Origin: Suillus spraguei
Taxonomy: Eukaryota; Basidiomycota; Agaricomycetes; Boletales; Suillaceae
DNA: 64,000 nt
Direction of reading: 5' to 3'
Assembly (NCBI GenBank): GCA_016800925.1
Contig: JABCPU010000011.1
Span: 62,001 to 126,000 of the forward strand
Made by a program: the position numbers and the translations under genes. The notes below the pieces were generated by a model. The model was not told the origin of the DNA. It worked only from the letters and a program-made list of their open reading frames with translations, and did not search any database. This document shows positions 34,671 through 45,831 of the stretch, piece by piece. Within the stretch, counting starts at the first letter, position 1. Every line of letters begins with the position of its first letter.

Positions 34671-36345
34671 TCATTGGATGCCCCAGACCCTACGTATTAG
34701 CAATTGAAGAAGAACGCTTGGCCCAGGCGTTTCTACGAGGCATGCCACACCTTTCAGTTGTCTCTGCTCAAGTCCCGGGTCTTCTATCTCTACTCTCGCA
34801 GGCAACGCGGTGGACTCAAGAAGCCCGTGCCCAAAGTGACGCAGATCTAACTGAGCTTGAACCTCTGCCCGATTGGCACCAGGTGCATATACCGTATTCT
34901 CCACTCTTCGGTCAGTGACAAACATGCCACGCGTAATTTCTCCGGTCCTGTATGTAAAAGATATCCGATGAGGAATAAATCATTGGGAACACGCAGGACC
35001 GCACCGTTCAATATCGAATGTTCGCTCGGCTACTACCCATCCGATTGACATTCCAGGAAGACCGCCAACTGGATTGATTTCAGGTGGGTTCTCAATTGCA
35101 CACCAAATGGCAACAATGTCATGCAATTCCATTGCATCCTTTCCCCACTCGAGCATGATTTCCCTCGTGCGTTCGAAAACAGAGCTGGTGAAGTGGACGA
35201 GGGGTGATTTACCATCTGCATTCGACGGTTGGGCTGTAGACTTAAACGCGGGGTCTACCTTTTGCGTATAATGCAGGAAAGGGAGTTCGTGGCTACTGGT
35301 GATATCCAAAGGAGCGAGTACTACTCTATCAAGCGGGAGACCGCCGATGGGATCTGTCGGTACTAGAAGTTCTTTTGCGGCGTAAGGATCAGCAAAAACA
35401 TTAACTGCGCATACGAACAAAGTCAGTGGAACAGATTTGTCTACTCGGACATAAATTTAACTGCTTACATTCTGCGACCGAAGAAGTGTTTCCGGGAACA
35501 TCTAAAGCCCCTGCCATCGCAATGACTCGACCAATTTTATCCACAACTGTTTGACGGTGTTGGCGTACAAGTTGTGCCAGGTTAGTCATTGGACCCATGA
35601 CCACATATGTGATACTTCTATCGGGACGTGACTCCAGTAAACGCAAGGCCACCTCGACACCCGATTCTTTCACTACCTGAAAGTTGTGGCAGAAAGACGA
35701 ACTCTCGAGGTCGACATTCAAATCAGGGTGGCGTTCGCTTATATTCGATAAACCATCACTACAGTAACAATGAGAACCCATCTCTAATGCTGTGGAATTA
35801 CTTACTGGCCGTGGAAGTATTGAGCAAAGTGTCGTCCACCCTCTAAGGGACCTTCTGGTCCGACTGCAAGGAGGGGCGGGATTGTAGGTGAAAAATTCGG
35901 AAATCTTGCAGCGTCTTCTGGGTGTAGCGCGATGTGGCGCCCTACCGCCTGATAAAGCTTGTAGATGTTGTTGCTGCGATCACGTTCAGTTACTTTGAGA
36001 CTTGAATTAAGCAGTGTCTCAACTAAGCTGCGTGAACATCGGTATTCCCTATGATCAAATATTGATTGATAAGGTTCTAATTTCAGCCTATCCCAACGCA
36101 TTTACGGACCGAATGAAACGATATATGCAAGGATCTCGAGTTCAGGGGACGCGATAGCAAGTAGGCTGTCGATGCTTTTAGAACAAACTTTCTCTGAATT
36201 TGTGGAGGGAGTTAAACACATACATAGCCAGAGTGTCGTCCACGCCAGGATCAGTGTCGACTACGAGCCATGGTCAGGCAAGAGCGAGCATAACGTGGTC
36301 GACCGACCACTCACTGATGATCGGCGTCCTCGTCTTTCCTGCCAT
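34671..36345 (-). CDS. Inosine/uridine-preferring nucleoside hydrolase
   Basis: Eight exons (36315-36345, 36224-36260, 36110-36165, 36024-36048, 35806-35973, 35469-35758, 35005-35404, 34671-34947) sum to 1284 nt, giving 427 aa. It starts MAGKTRTPIIIDTDPGVDDT; the DTDPGxDD motif binds the catalytic calcium and opens the ribohydrolase fold. FGNTDV, then YVVMGPMTNLAQLV and HDIVAIWCA follow in family order. An apparent frame break near 36025 is resolved by a 50-nt intron (35974-36023) that splits a codon, so the gene is intact. The enzyme cleaves nucleosides to free base and ribose. It is the most upstream of three same-strand genes with the bZIP factor and allantoicase. Confidence 0.92.
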
Positions 36346-37072
36346 ATTACTATCAGATGGTTGTCAACACAAACAGGGAAAAACCTTCATGACTTGGATC
36401 AGATAGCGCTCCTTATCATTTCATTATCGAATCCCCAGTGAAAATCGATAAGAATAGGAATGTCGAACCGGTCCGTTATACCCCTAATTATATGAAACGG
36501 GGAAATTCCGGCGAAATCCAAAAAATGCAACGAATGCTTACAAAATTTTGCAGCAGCGATAGCGATAAAGTTTGTACAAATTGTACTGTACACAGATGAC
36601 GCTTACTAAGCGCATGCCCCAGCCGAACACGGCGCTGGCCTCATCTAGACAACGCGCGCTCGTCGTGGTCGGCGACGTGTGGGCAATGAGGAACTCGGCG
36701 GGAAGGGAGATGAGGGCGGGGTATTACCTAGCGTGTCGCTGTCATGAAAACATCCTAAAACACGGTGCCGTGCCCTATAACTGAAGCCCAGGTGTGGTTT
36801 TTCATGGGGCACGCTGCAGGACAAAACTGCGTTTTTTTTCCAAAAAAAAAACAAAGAAAAGAAAATCACTTCAGCTTGAAGTGTGCAGGTCAACCTCAAC
36901 GATTGTGATGTCATTCGAACCAAAAAAATGATGAACATCAACTTTGGTTATAAGAAAACAGCAATTCAAGTATATTAGTCGAACAAACCAAGCATGGGAC
37001 ACGTACACTCCGAGCATAGTTAGAATAGATACTCGCGAAAGACATATAAACATAATACGCTACTTTAAATTT
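36346..37072. other. Intergenic with homopolymer tract
   Basis: A T-run and A-run (36831-36850) are present. The open frame at 36399-36593 (-) has no recognised homology. Nothing else is seen. Confidence 0.4.
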
Positions 37073-40000
37073 TCATAGGCCACGAGCCTCGAGATGACCA
37101 CGGAAGATCTTCTGGAACTGCGGGACATGATCAAAGTCCATGAGCGTGTAGTGTTGCCCAGGCACGTCAGTATATGATGGCTCGCCGCGGCTGAAGCCAG
37201 ACCATGGCTTGAGCTGGTTGTTAAGCCAGTCCGACTTGCTGCCTTGGAGAGGGATGGCGTAGAAAACATCGACTGTGGCTGAAGAGTCCCGGCAAATGAG
37301 CAAGCGATAATGAAGTCAGAAAAGGAATGACATACAAACTGAGCCTGACGGGTTGTAGGCTTTTCCGCACTCGATCAGGGACCCGGCAACGTCGACCCAG
37401 TGGTCGAGCTTCTCGGCCGTCAGTTGGAGCTCGACGAGACGTTCAGGAGGAGACAGCTTCCACACTATCTCGAGCTGCTCCTTCCTCGTCATCGATCTCA
37501 GAGCAGGCGCGAGATCATTAGCATTATGCTTTGACACGAGACCGAGGAAGTACGATAAGTTGAGCATGCCACCTGTCCAGTCGATCTCGTGCATGCGGTC
37601 GGCGATATGAGGAGGGATGTTGATGAGACCGACGAACTTGACTTCGTCGCCCATGGCCTCGAGCCGCTTTGCCACTTCAAATGCAACAACTCCGCCGTAA
37701 CTATAGCCCGCGATGGCGTATGGTCCCGTCGCCTGGGTCCTCTTGACTGCTGCGGCGTAGCACGACACCATCTCGTCCATGGAGGTGAAGAAGGGGTGGC
37801 CGGGCTCGAAGCCACGAGCGCGGAGAGCGTAGAAGGGACGCTCGTTCTGGAAGTATTTGGCGAGGTTGACGAAAATAAGAACCTCTCCCACACCAGGGTG
37901 CACAAAAAAAATTGGCGTTTTGTTTCCGGTCAGCTGGAGGGGAACGATGGGGTCGTACTCCTCAGTCTGACTGTCCTTGGAGAGCAGGGTGTTGACATAG
38001 TTGGCAAGACTCGAGATGACGGGGTGCTTGAGGATTTGAATGGTGGGGATTTCAGGTAGGCTGAAATGCGCTTCTCCCTCGCGCTTGAGCCTGGAGATGA
38101 TATGTATTAGTGAGAGTCATTTTAGAGTGGAACTATATACTGACCTAATGACATCAATAGAAGTACCGCCGAGTTCGAAGAAGTTGTCGTTCGCCGACAT
38201 CTCGTTTTCCGCGAGGTTGAAGATGTTAGCATATATCTTGGCGAGCGCCTTTTCCGTCTCGGTGGACGGGGCGACGCATGCAGCGCCGCGTGCCTCACTG
38301 AGAAGCTCCTCTGAGCGGGCGATGTGCTTCGCAAGCTCACCTTGCTTGAAGAGACTAATCAGACGCGCACGAGACAGTTTACCGAGAGTTGTCTTCTCCA
38401 TTTGGTTCACGGGGATGGGAACGATAAACTGAGGTGGCAGAGTGATCATTTTCACACAGATATCCCGAAGGGCCCTGTGTGTGGCAAAAAGCTTTGTGGA
38501 GGCGTCTGCTCCATTAAGGTCGAAGTTTGGCGAGTAGAAAATGATGAACCCTTCGGTCTCTTGCCCAGGAGCACGGTACGGAGCTACAGCAAGGAACGAG
38601 TGTATGACCCCTTCCACAGTCTGGAGGTGGGTCTCGAGCTCAGGGATACCATACGAGACACCATGAACAATGACGGTGTCCTTGATACGACCGCTAAGGC
38701 GCATGACGCCATTCTCGATGATGCCAACATCGCCGGTGCGGTACCAGCCACCTTCAACAAAGCTGGTGGACGTAGCCTCAGCGTTGTTGTAGTAGCGTAC
38801 AAAGACCATCGGTCCGCGAATTTGGAGCTCGCCACTCACGCCGTCGGGGCGTAGGGTGGAGCCATCTGTGGGGTCGACGACGCGCATCTCGCAACCACTG
38901 ATGGGTCGCCCGAGATCAAGGAACTCGTGAGCAGGTTCTGTTGCGAGGACATCCACAGGATCGTAAATGCATCCGGCGCTGCAGAAACTAAATCAGTTTA
39001 TATACAAATATAGTTTATTAAGCCTTACCAAGTTTCTGTCGTTCCAAACCCAGCAGAGATGACGAACGATACAGAGGAGGGGTTGCTGCTTAGTTGTTTC
39101 ATGGTAGCAGCGAACGCTTGCGCGGTCTTGGAAACAACAGCTTCACCTCCGCTGTTGATCCGCTTGATGGACGACAAGTCAAAGTGTCCGAAGAGGTCAG
39201 TACGCTTCTCCAGATCACGCGTGAGCTTGGAGAGCAAGAAGTTCGGGGCGAAAGCCAGTTCAATTGACTAACAGTTGAATAATGAGATAAGCGTGAGGTT
39301 ATCATTTCATGTTGACATACCTTTTCGTCGATCAGACGGAGAAACCGAAGGGGATCAGCGAGGATAGCAGATGCGTGCACGTGGAGTTGCGAAGCACCAT
39401 ATAGCAGAGGTGTGATGTGCATTTCTAACGATCCTGCGACATGATCAAATCCGACCCCTGAATGACATCCATTTAGTTAATTTCAAACAATTTATCTAAA
39501 CTACATGCGCCTTACAATTCAATACTCGAGATTCGGAAGTCAGGCCGTAGCTTTGCCCCTTGGCACGGCATGCAGCCAGGACCGTGCGGTGCGTGTGCAC
39601 GACCGCCTTCGAGAATCCAGTTGAACCTGACGTTAGGAACAGAATCGCCTCGTCGTCCGGTTTAGCCTCGTACGCAACCCAGTCGGCCGAGACAGCAAAT
39701 GTCTCTGCCGATGATTTTAATTCGGAGAGTAGGTGAACCTCCAAACCAGAAATGGTGCTGATCTGCTCAGCACCGAGCTCGCTGGTCAGCCAAGTAGCAG
39801 ACTCGAACAATTTTTTGATGTGGGCGACATGACCCTCCTTGTGCGCCTGCTGCGCGCTAAGCGCGGGTTGCAAGCAGGGCACATAGCCAGCCAGGAGACA
39901 CGCCCATACAGCAGCCATATTGTCTTCGTGTTCTGTCAGGTACACGACGACGACTGAACCTGTGGGTTTTCCCCACTCTAGCATGGCACGTGCAAGGTTG

Positions 40001-40203
40001 CGAACATATTGGTTGAACGCGCTGAAGGTCTTCGTCTGAATGGAAGAATCATGCGTTGAGGAAGTTATGAAACCAAGCTCATGCAACGGATAATAGTCGA
40101 CAGCTTGAGCGATGACGTCGTGGAGGGTATTGGGTTGTGGAGAGGCAACGTATGTCTTGAGGAACTCAGTGGTTGTGGCAGGGGCGACTGCGACAGGTGC
40201 CAT
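37073..40203 (-). CDS. atrA: Atromentin-type quinone synthetase (A-T-TE NRPS-like enzyme)
   Basis: Six exons (39516-40203, 39321-39457, 39029-39267, 38145-38978, 37336-38090, 37073-37278) sum to 2859 nt, giving 952 aa, the size of known AtrA-like synthetases. The domain order is adenylation (AILFLTSGSTGFSKAVVHTH near 200, SAGFGTTETCAGC, GWYRTGDVG), thiolation (FFELGGTSIDVIR; carrier Ser near 627), and thioesterase (YAIAGYSYGGVVAFE; nucleophile Ser near 762). Enzymes with this layout dimerise two aryl pyruvates, for example 4-hydroxyphenylpyruvate to atromentin. The exact product is not certain from sequence; polyporic-acid or furanone relatives share the layout. No aminotransferase or dehydrogenase partner, usual in atromentin clusters, is seen within this window. 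Confidence 0.93.
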
Positions 40204-41439
40204 TGCGAGGTAAGTCCAAGTTCTAGAACGGTACGAGGATAGGAAACGGGATCTGGAATATTGAGTGCGGATCTCCTTGGAGGTCCGAGCTTATATACTG
40301 CGAAATCGGGACTCACAATGGAACAGCACCGCAGTGAGCTCACTGCGCAATTATAATGTACTAGCATAATGGCTCTAATAAGTTAGATGTGTCGTCGTAG
40401 CAGGCACCGCTATCACTGGGTGGGCTATTGTCAACGAAATAATCGTCCACGGCGCAAAATACTAAGTCCTGCAATATGTTGACCTATGTTAGCACAGGGT
40501 TGGCTTGTAGCAATATGAAAAGTCACCACGCTGTCGCCCACGGCATCTCAGGAATCCGGGAGAGCCCATGAGTCGGATATCAGTGTGCTCCGTTTGCCGT
40601 TTTATACATTGCAGAATATAGAGTCCTCAGATCCTATGAGATGGACCGATCGCGAGCTAGGACGATAGTAGGAACTTGGTCCTACTGCAGTATAATAACA
40701 CAATGGCTTTGGTGTTTCCAAGCTATCGATACGATTGATCTGTACAGCGTAGTGGCGTATCTCTGTTAGCCCGTTAGATTGAAAACAAGTTCATTAATCA
40801 CGTCGTGAAGTCACTGCATGAGTGTAAGGGAAAGCGCACTAGAGTCGATTCGATCCCTGATGAAGCTCGAAGCTATACATCACAGTTTATGTAAAGGGAT
40901 ATTGTTTCTCCGCTCAGCACTCAACGTTCCGGCTACCAGTCAGAGTACTTCAGTCTCTGATTCGAGTCTCAAGGGAACTTCAGAACAAAATGGGTGGCAC
41001 GTAAGGATCATGATTCATTGAAATTGTTACACCAACTCAATCATTGTATATATAACACTCTTATGACATCCATGCCTATTAACAGAACAAAGTCAGCTGA
41101 AGTACTGCGGACTGCAATAAGGAGAGAAGTATCAGAGATCTTGGTGGAAAATTAGTCTCATTGGGCTAGCCTCTGAAGTAGCAAATATTGAAAGGATAGC
41201 ATCATAAATAATGATGGGTAGTCATGCAAACTCACCATACTCAAAACTTCCCGGTTAGAGCCTGTGACATGATGTCAACGCCCGCGTATGTTGCGATTCC
41301 TGTCAAGAAAATTTTGGAACTTTATAAAGCGGAGTATGCCGGGAAACTATGCAGCTGAAATCACGGTGGCTGTCACGTCACGCCTAACCTTAGGCGATAC
41401 TCATCCGCGTCCCTCTCGATATCCAGCGACTTACGACTA
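40204..41439. other. Intergenic between divergent quinone synthetase and RACK1
   Basis: About 1.2 kb. It includes the promoters of both genes. No gene was found. Confidence 0.4.
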
Positions 41440-42669
41440 ATGACTGAATCCTTGCGTTTCCTTGGCTCCCTCCCCGGCCACAAGGGATGGGTTACTGCCA
41501 TTGCCACCTCATCGGAGAACCCAGACATGATTCTGACGGCTTCACGAGGTATGAGTAACATTTTTGCACAACTTTCGTTAGTTGACTTTATGACCCAGAC
41601 AAAACCATCATTGTTTGGCAGCTTACTCGCGATGAGGACACGTATGGCTACCCCAAACGGATTCTTCACGGCCACAACCACTTCGTCTCTGACATTGTCA
41701 TCTCTTCCGATGGACAATTCGCCCTTTCCTCCTCTTGGGACCACACCCTGCGTCTCTGGGACTTAAACACTGGCCAAACCACTCGTAGATTCGTTGGTCA
41801 CACCTCCGATGTCTTGTCTGTGAGCTTCAGCGCAGACAACAGACAGATTGTCTCCGGTTCGCGTGACCGAACAATCAAACTTTGGAACACGCTTGGAGAG
41901 TGCAAGTATGATATCAAGGATGATGGTCATACTGAGTGGTGCGTGGGAGTCATGCTTAAAAGGAATATCATACCCTGACAATACGGTTTAGGGTGTCATG
42001 CGTGCGCTTCAGCCCCAACGTCATGAACCCTGTTATTGTGTCTTGTGGATGGGACAAGGTTGTAAAGGTGAGCTTTCCCCAAGATTCATGTCACACTTTG
42101 GAAGTGGTCACCCGATAAGATGGTGTTTTCCATCAAAGATCTATGAATCACTTGTAGCGATCTCTTAGTACACGCAGTGCTAATAGTATTTTGACAGGTC
42201 TGGGAACTCTCCAAGTTCAAATTGAAGACCAACCACTACGGCCACACCGGCTACATTAACACCATCTCGTCTCTCCTGACGGTTCGCTTGCTGCATCAGG
42301 TGGCAAGGACGGCATTACCATGCTGTGGGACCTGAACGAGGGCAAGCACCTTTACTCGCTTGAGGCTGGTGATATTGTCAATGCCCTTGTATTCTCGCCC
42401 AACCGCTACTGGTTGTGTGCTGCCACTGCCAGCTGCGTTAAAATCTTTGACCTCGAGAGCAAGTATGTGCTTCTAAATTTTGTTACGACATCTGACTTAT
42501 CGGCGCGATCTCCAGGTCTATCGTTGATGAGCTCAAGCCCAGCTTCACTGATGTTGGCCCTAACTCACGGGAACCCGAGTGTGTGTCAATCGCGTGGTCA
42601 GCAGACGGGCAGACGTTGTTCGGTGGATTCACTGACAACCTTGTTCGTGTCTGGACTGTCACCTCCTAA
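41440..42669 (+). CDS. CPC2: RACK1/Cpc2 (Gbeta-like WD40 protein), with apparent 1-nt frameshift
   Basis: Five exons (41440-41548, 41599-41938, 41992-42067, 42198-42462, 42516-42669) cover a seven-bladed WD40 protein. It starts [20 protein letters not shown] and has repeats ending [34 protein letters not shown], and VRVWTVTS. The exons total 944 nt, one short of a multiple of three. The break lies at about 42266-42270, where the frame reading GYINTI must shift by one base to read [14 protein letters not shown]. The corrected length is 314 aa, the normal RACK1 size. RACK1 sits on the 40S subunit near the mRNA exit and signals to translation. The break may be a sequencing error or a true mutation. 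Confidence 0.9.
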
Positions 42670-42811
42670 AATCCTCTGGGGAAGTTGTACGATGGAGGAC
42701 ACCTTGAGATTTACCCTTATGCATCGTGTTTACTATAGCTGGCTGCTTGCATCTCAAAAAAAAAACATTGCATCTCTCGATTCCTGATAAAATCTATGAT
42801 TTCACGAACAT

Positions 42812-43575
42812 TCACAAAACTCCTGGAGCCTCAGCTTCCTGCATGTTTCGCTGGCGTTCCATGTAGTCCCAATGATCCAGCCCGCCGAAGTCGATCTTCA
42901 TCGCGCCGGAAGACAAATTTATTTGCAGTTCGCAGATGTGAGATACCCTAGCTCTCCAGCTATCGGCCCTACAATGATAATCAGCACTGGTGACCAAGTG
43001 TAGTTCATCGGGGCTCACGTCGCTGTCCCATATATGTCCGAGCTGGTCTGACTGACCACCCGCACGCATTGATCACTGTTGGACTTCGCGTCGTATATCC
43101 ACAGGTTTTTTCCTACGTAGACCTCTTGCCAGCCACCTGAGTCAACTAATCTGTTTGAAGGCCTGATGCGTTTGGTATCTGGTGGAGGAGTGGGGGCTTG
43201 TCGGACATCAACATCATTAAAAAGGCGAAGCGCAGTGAGATTCGATATGTTGGTGAGCAGAGCACGTTCTTGGGGTAGAGATGGATTGACGATGTGAAAG
43301 ATAGCACTGAGCAAGTTCTCATCATCAGATTCATCGCTATCATCTTCTGCTGCCGTAGCTGCAGCGGTGCCACTCGGATTTGCTTTGTTGGGGTCAGGTT
43401 GATCGTCCTTCGTTGTGTCATCTTCTTCCAAAGGGCTGGGTGTAAACTCCTTCTCTCCTTCTTCCAATCGACTGCGGAAAGCCAGCCAAGCAGCCTCATC
43501 GGAAAAATCAGTCCGCAAAAGGATCCCCAGCTCTTCTCTGTTAGTTGACGCTTCGTCAAAAGGATCACTGTCCAT
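42812..43575 (-). CDS. Unrecognised conserved-looking basidiomycete protein
   Basis: Two exons joined over a 50-nt intron (donor GTGAGC near 43018). The start MDSDPFDEASTNREELGILL is followed by LRTDFSDEAAWLAFRSRLEEGEKEF, an acidic linker (EDDSDESDDENLL), then TNISNLTALRLFNDVDVR, and RLVDSGGWQEVYVGKNLWIY, DQCVRVVSQ, RARVSHICELQ. It ends MQEAEAPGVL. An upstream in-frame start at 43734 is also open. It has no recognised domain; the order of blocks suggests a conserved protein rather than a random frame. It is convergent with RACK1. Confidence 0.65.
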
Positions 43576-43945
43576 GCGGAAATCCGCATTGTTATCAGTA
43601 CCAGCGGCAGTGGTCTGAGATACGTTTGAATGCGGGGATCTTATGTGAACAAGATCATAATTTGCTTGGTGCTCACAGATGCCAGCGTTTTCTCGCCCGA
43701 GGCCCAGAACTTTTGTGCAACCCCAAGTTTCCATCGTCTGCGACCTTCGTTTGGCGATCGGCTCTTAGTTGATGCGTAGTGAATCTGTGATGACGAACTC
43801 AGTTTGGACCTGAAAGAGAAAAGTGACTGAACCAACGAGCAACCATTCTACGAATGGACTTGAAGACATTGGATGACTTTCCGTAGGCAAAATAATCCAG
43901 AATAGAATATACCGGAGTCTCAAAAATATTACCAATACCGCTGAT
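43576..43945. other. Promoter and flank between unrecognised gene and transposase remnant
   Basis: Contains a possible 5' exon-like frame (43765-43983, minus) that is not convincingly joined to the gene downstream. Nothing else is seen. Confidence 0.3.
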
Positions 43946-44518
43946 ATGTTAATGTATACTGAAATAATCCCCCGTACGCTCATTCAATCAAATCTAGTCT
44001 GGTCCTTGATGGACGATAACTTTGCAGTCCAGCAGCTGCTTCTCGACAAAGACGAGGCTGAACATTTCGATGACGATGAGAGACCTAGGGTGCTCACTGC
44101 CGCTATCATTGCTGGGAGTGAGGTATCACGACAAGAGCGCATTGACACTCAGCACCCACATCGTTTGTACCTTTGCCGACCCCAACTACTTCCAAATCCT
44201 CGTATCAACACCCCATGGAAGGTGCTATACGATAGTCAACATGATAGAGCCTTCATCACTACAATGGGCGTTGATGTGCCCACCCTCTCCTCACTACTTA
44301 CTGCAGGCTTTGCGCAAGCCTGGTATGAGACACCAATACCTCGTGAGGATGTCTCTGCGCACGGAACTCCAAGGATAGATAAACGGTCCCTTGATGCTGC
44401 AGGGGCACTTGGGCTTGTGCTACATTATCATTATCTCAACTCTACTATGCATGCCATTAGCCTCCAGCAGATCTTCGCTATCATCCCCAGTACTGTCACG
44501 CGATATCTTCACGGATAG
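43946..44518 (+). mobile_element. Truncated DDE transposase (Tnp4/Harbinger-like) N-terminal fragment
   Basis: The open frame of about 190 aa ends with KRSLDAAGALGLVLHYHYLNST, then HAISLQQIFAIIPSTVTRYL. This is the layout of the helix-turn-helix part of fungal Harbinger/DDE_Tnp4 transposases (a block reading GxLGLVLHYLNST followed by LxQIFxIxPSTVSRxL). The DDE catalytic domain that should follow is absent, so it is a decayed 5' fragment. The first 60 residues are not well defined. Confidence 0.6.
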
Positions 44519-45170
44519 AACGTAAGAAGTGACGGGAAATCGATACTACTAGGTTGCATTGGGCGAGATTGGAGGCACCGGTGGCATACAGGTCAGGTAA
44601 GCACTCCATTAGTGGGCACAGAGAACTTGGGACGTTGTTCTGGGCACTTAGAATCACCTAGATAGTGGTGGGAGGGAAAGACTTTAGCGTACTTGATTAA
44701 AAGTTGAAACGTACCTCAGTATTACTGTGCGAGGTGCCGCATTATGTGACATGCATCTCAAGCAAGGCTGATTATGTCAGCGGATATCGCTGGCGTTAGT
44801 GGCCTAAAACGGATGTAAGTCGTCTGTAAAGTCTATTGGGGGGGGGGTAGATGACACATGGTTACGAACTGACTGTAAATGAACAGCGGCATCGCGGCAC
44901 ACCTGCCTAATAAGGGTAAATATATGATATGATATTTTAATCAGAATATTTCAGCCTACGGAAAGGAAAGTCATCCATTTTCTGCCAATATGCGAGAAGG
45001 TCGTTGAGGGTTGCCTAATCGTTTTGCCAGGTCACCACTTGAGGAACATCACCAACAACGAATTACAAGCTCTACTTGAACTGACACTTCAGTGCATAAT
45101 TAGTTCAAAATATCATAGATTCGATTTTGATCAAAACTCCAGCCGATTACCGCGTGATTGTCCGTAGATG
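44519..45170. other. Intergenic between transposase remnant and MITE-like element
   Basis: AT-rich with a 10-nt poly-G run near 44838. No gene was recognised. Confidence 0.35.
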
Positions 45171-45443
45171 CATCAGGAAATTCACACATTCCTTAACATG
45201 CTTAATCAGCTTAACTCACTTATCTCAAAACTTGTTTGCTCTCTCTCACATCATTCACCTGGCATATCTTATATTTTTTGAGTGCGAAATACAATAAAAC
45301 ATGTATATTAATATATCTCAACTTTTTTTTTCTGAATTCATTCACATTGAAATTTTGGACAAGTAGATTCAATTTCACCAAGGCAGTTAAGTGTAAATAA
45401 GTCCGCATAAGGGCACGTCAAGGAATGTGTGAATTTCCTGATG
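45171..45443. mobile_element. MITE-like element with perfect 24-bp terminal inverted repeats
   Basis: The 24 bases at 45171-45194 (CATCAGGAAATTCACACATT plus CCTT) recur as their exact reverse complement at 45420-45443. They bound a 273-bp AT-rich core with no coding capacity. This is the form of a small non-autonomous DNA transposon. No clear target-site duplication was seen at the ends, so the exact boundary could differ by a few bases. Confidence 0.75.
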
Positions 45444-45831
45444 TGGAAGAACATGGGCGCAAATTGTCGGTCCGGGTTTCACGGTGTGGAGGAAGACAAT
45501 ATATGGGTTCAATGGTGTGGTCATAGGGCCTGCGCAGCGCTCACACATTATACCCAATTGGTATGGATATCATGATGCGGGGAGCCTACCAGGTTTCATG
45601 ATCCGATATCGGGCCATAGTGCCCCATGGCGACTTGTATTCAAATCATTTGCTGACCTCCAAAGCGATTATGGGCCGCAATATAAGCGTCGAATGGTTCT
45701 CAGGCATACTAATACAGGTGTGTGCTCATCATCCTTTACTGCATGCCGCCTCCTACAGGAACTACTGGTGAGCACTACGTTCATTTCCAATGTCTAGACG
45801 GGAATGACTAAACGTCGGAATGCAGGAACTC
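45444..45831. other. Upstream region of the MFS transporter, 5' exon unresolved
   Basis: The transporter's start codon probably lies here, but I could not choose an exon that joins in phase. An open frame 45484-45771 (+) is present without recognised similarity. Confidence 0.3.

Noticed and set aside
36020..36060. Apparent frameshift in the nucleoside hydrolase after GNTDV
   Set aside because: A 50-nt intron with donor GTTGAG and acceptor CGCAG (35974-36023) splits a codon and gives GNTDVHAAYNNIYKLYQ. The eight exons sum to a multiple of three, so the gene is intact.
42068..42197. The long (130-nt) RACK1 intron as host of a C/D snoRNA, as in the yeast homologue
   Set aside because: I saw no convincing C box (RTGATGA) and D box (CTGA) pair or terminal stem in this intron.
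45484..45771. Open frame upstream of the transporter as its N-terminus
   Set aside because: It reads unlike any FHS-family N-terminus and I could not join it in phase to the first certain exon.
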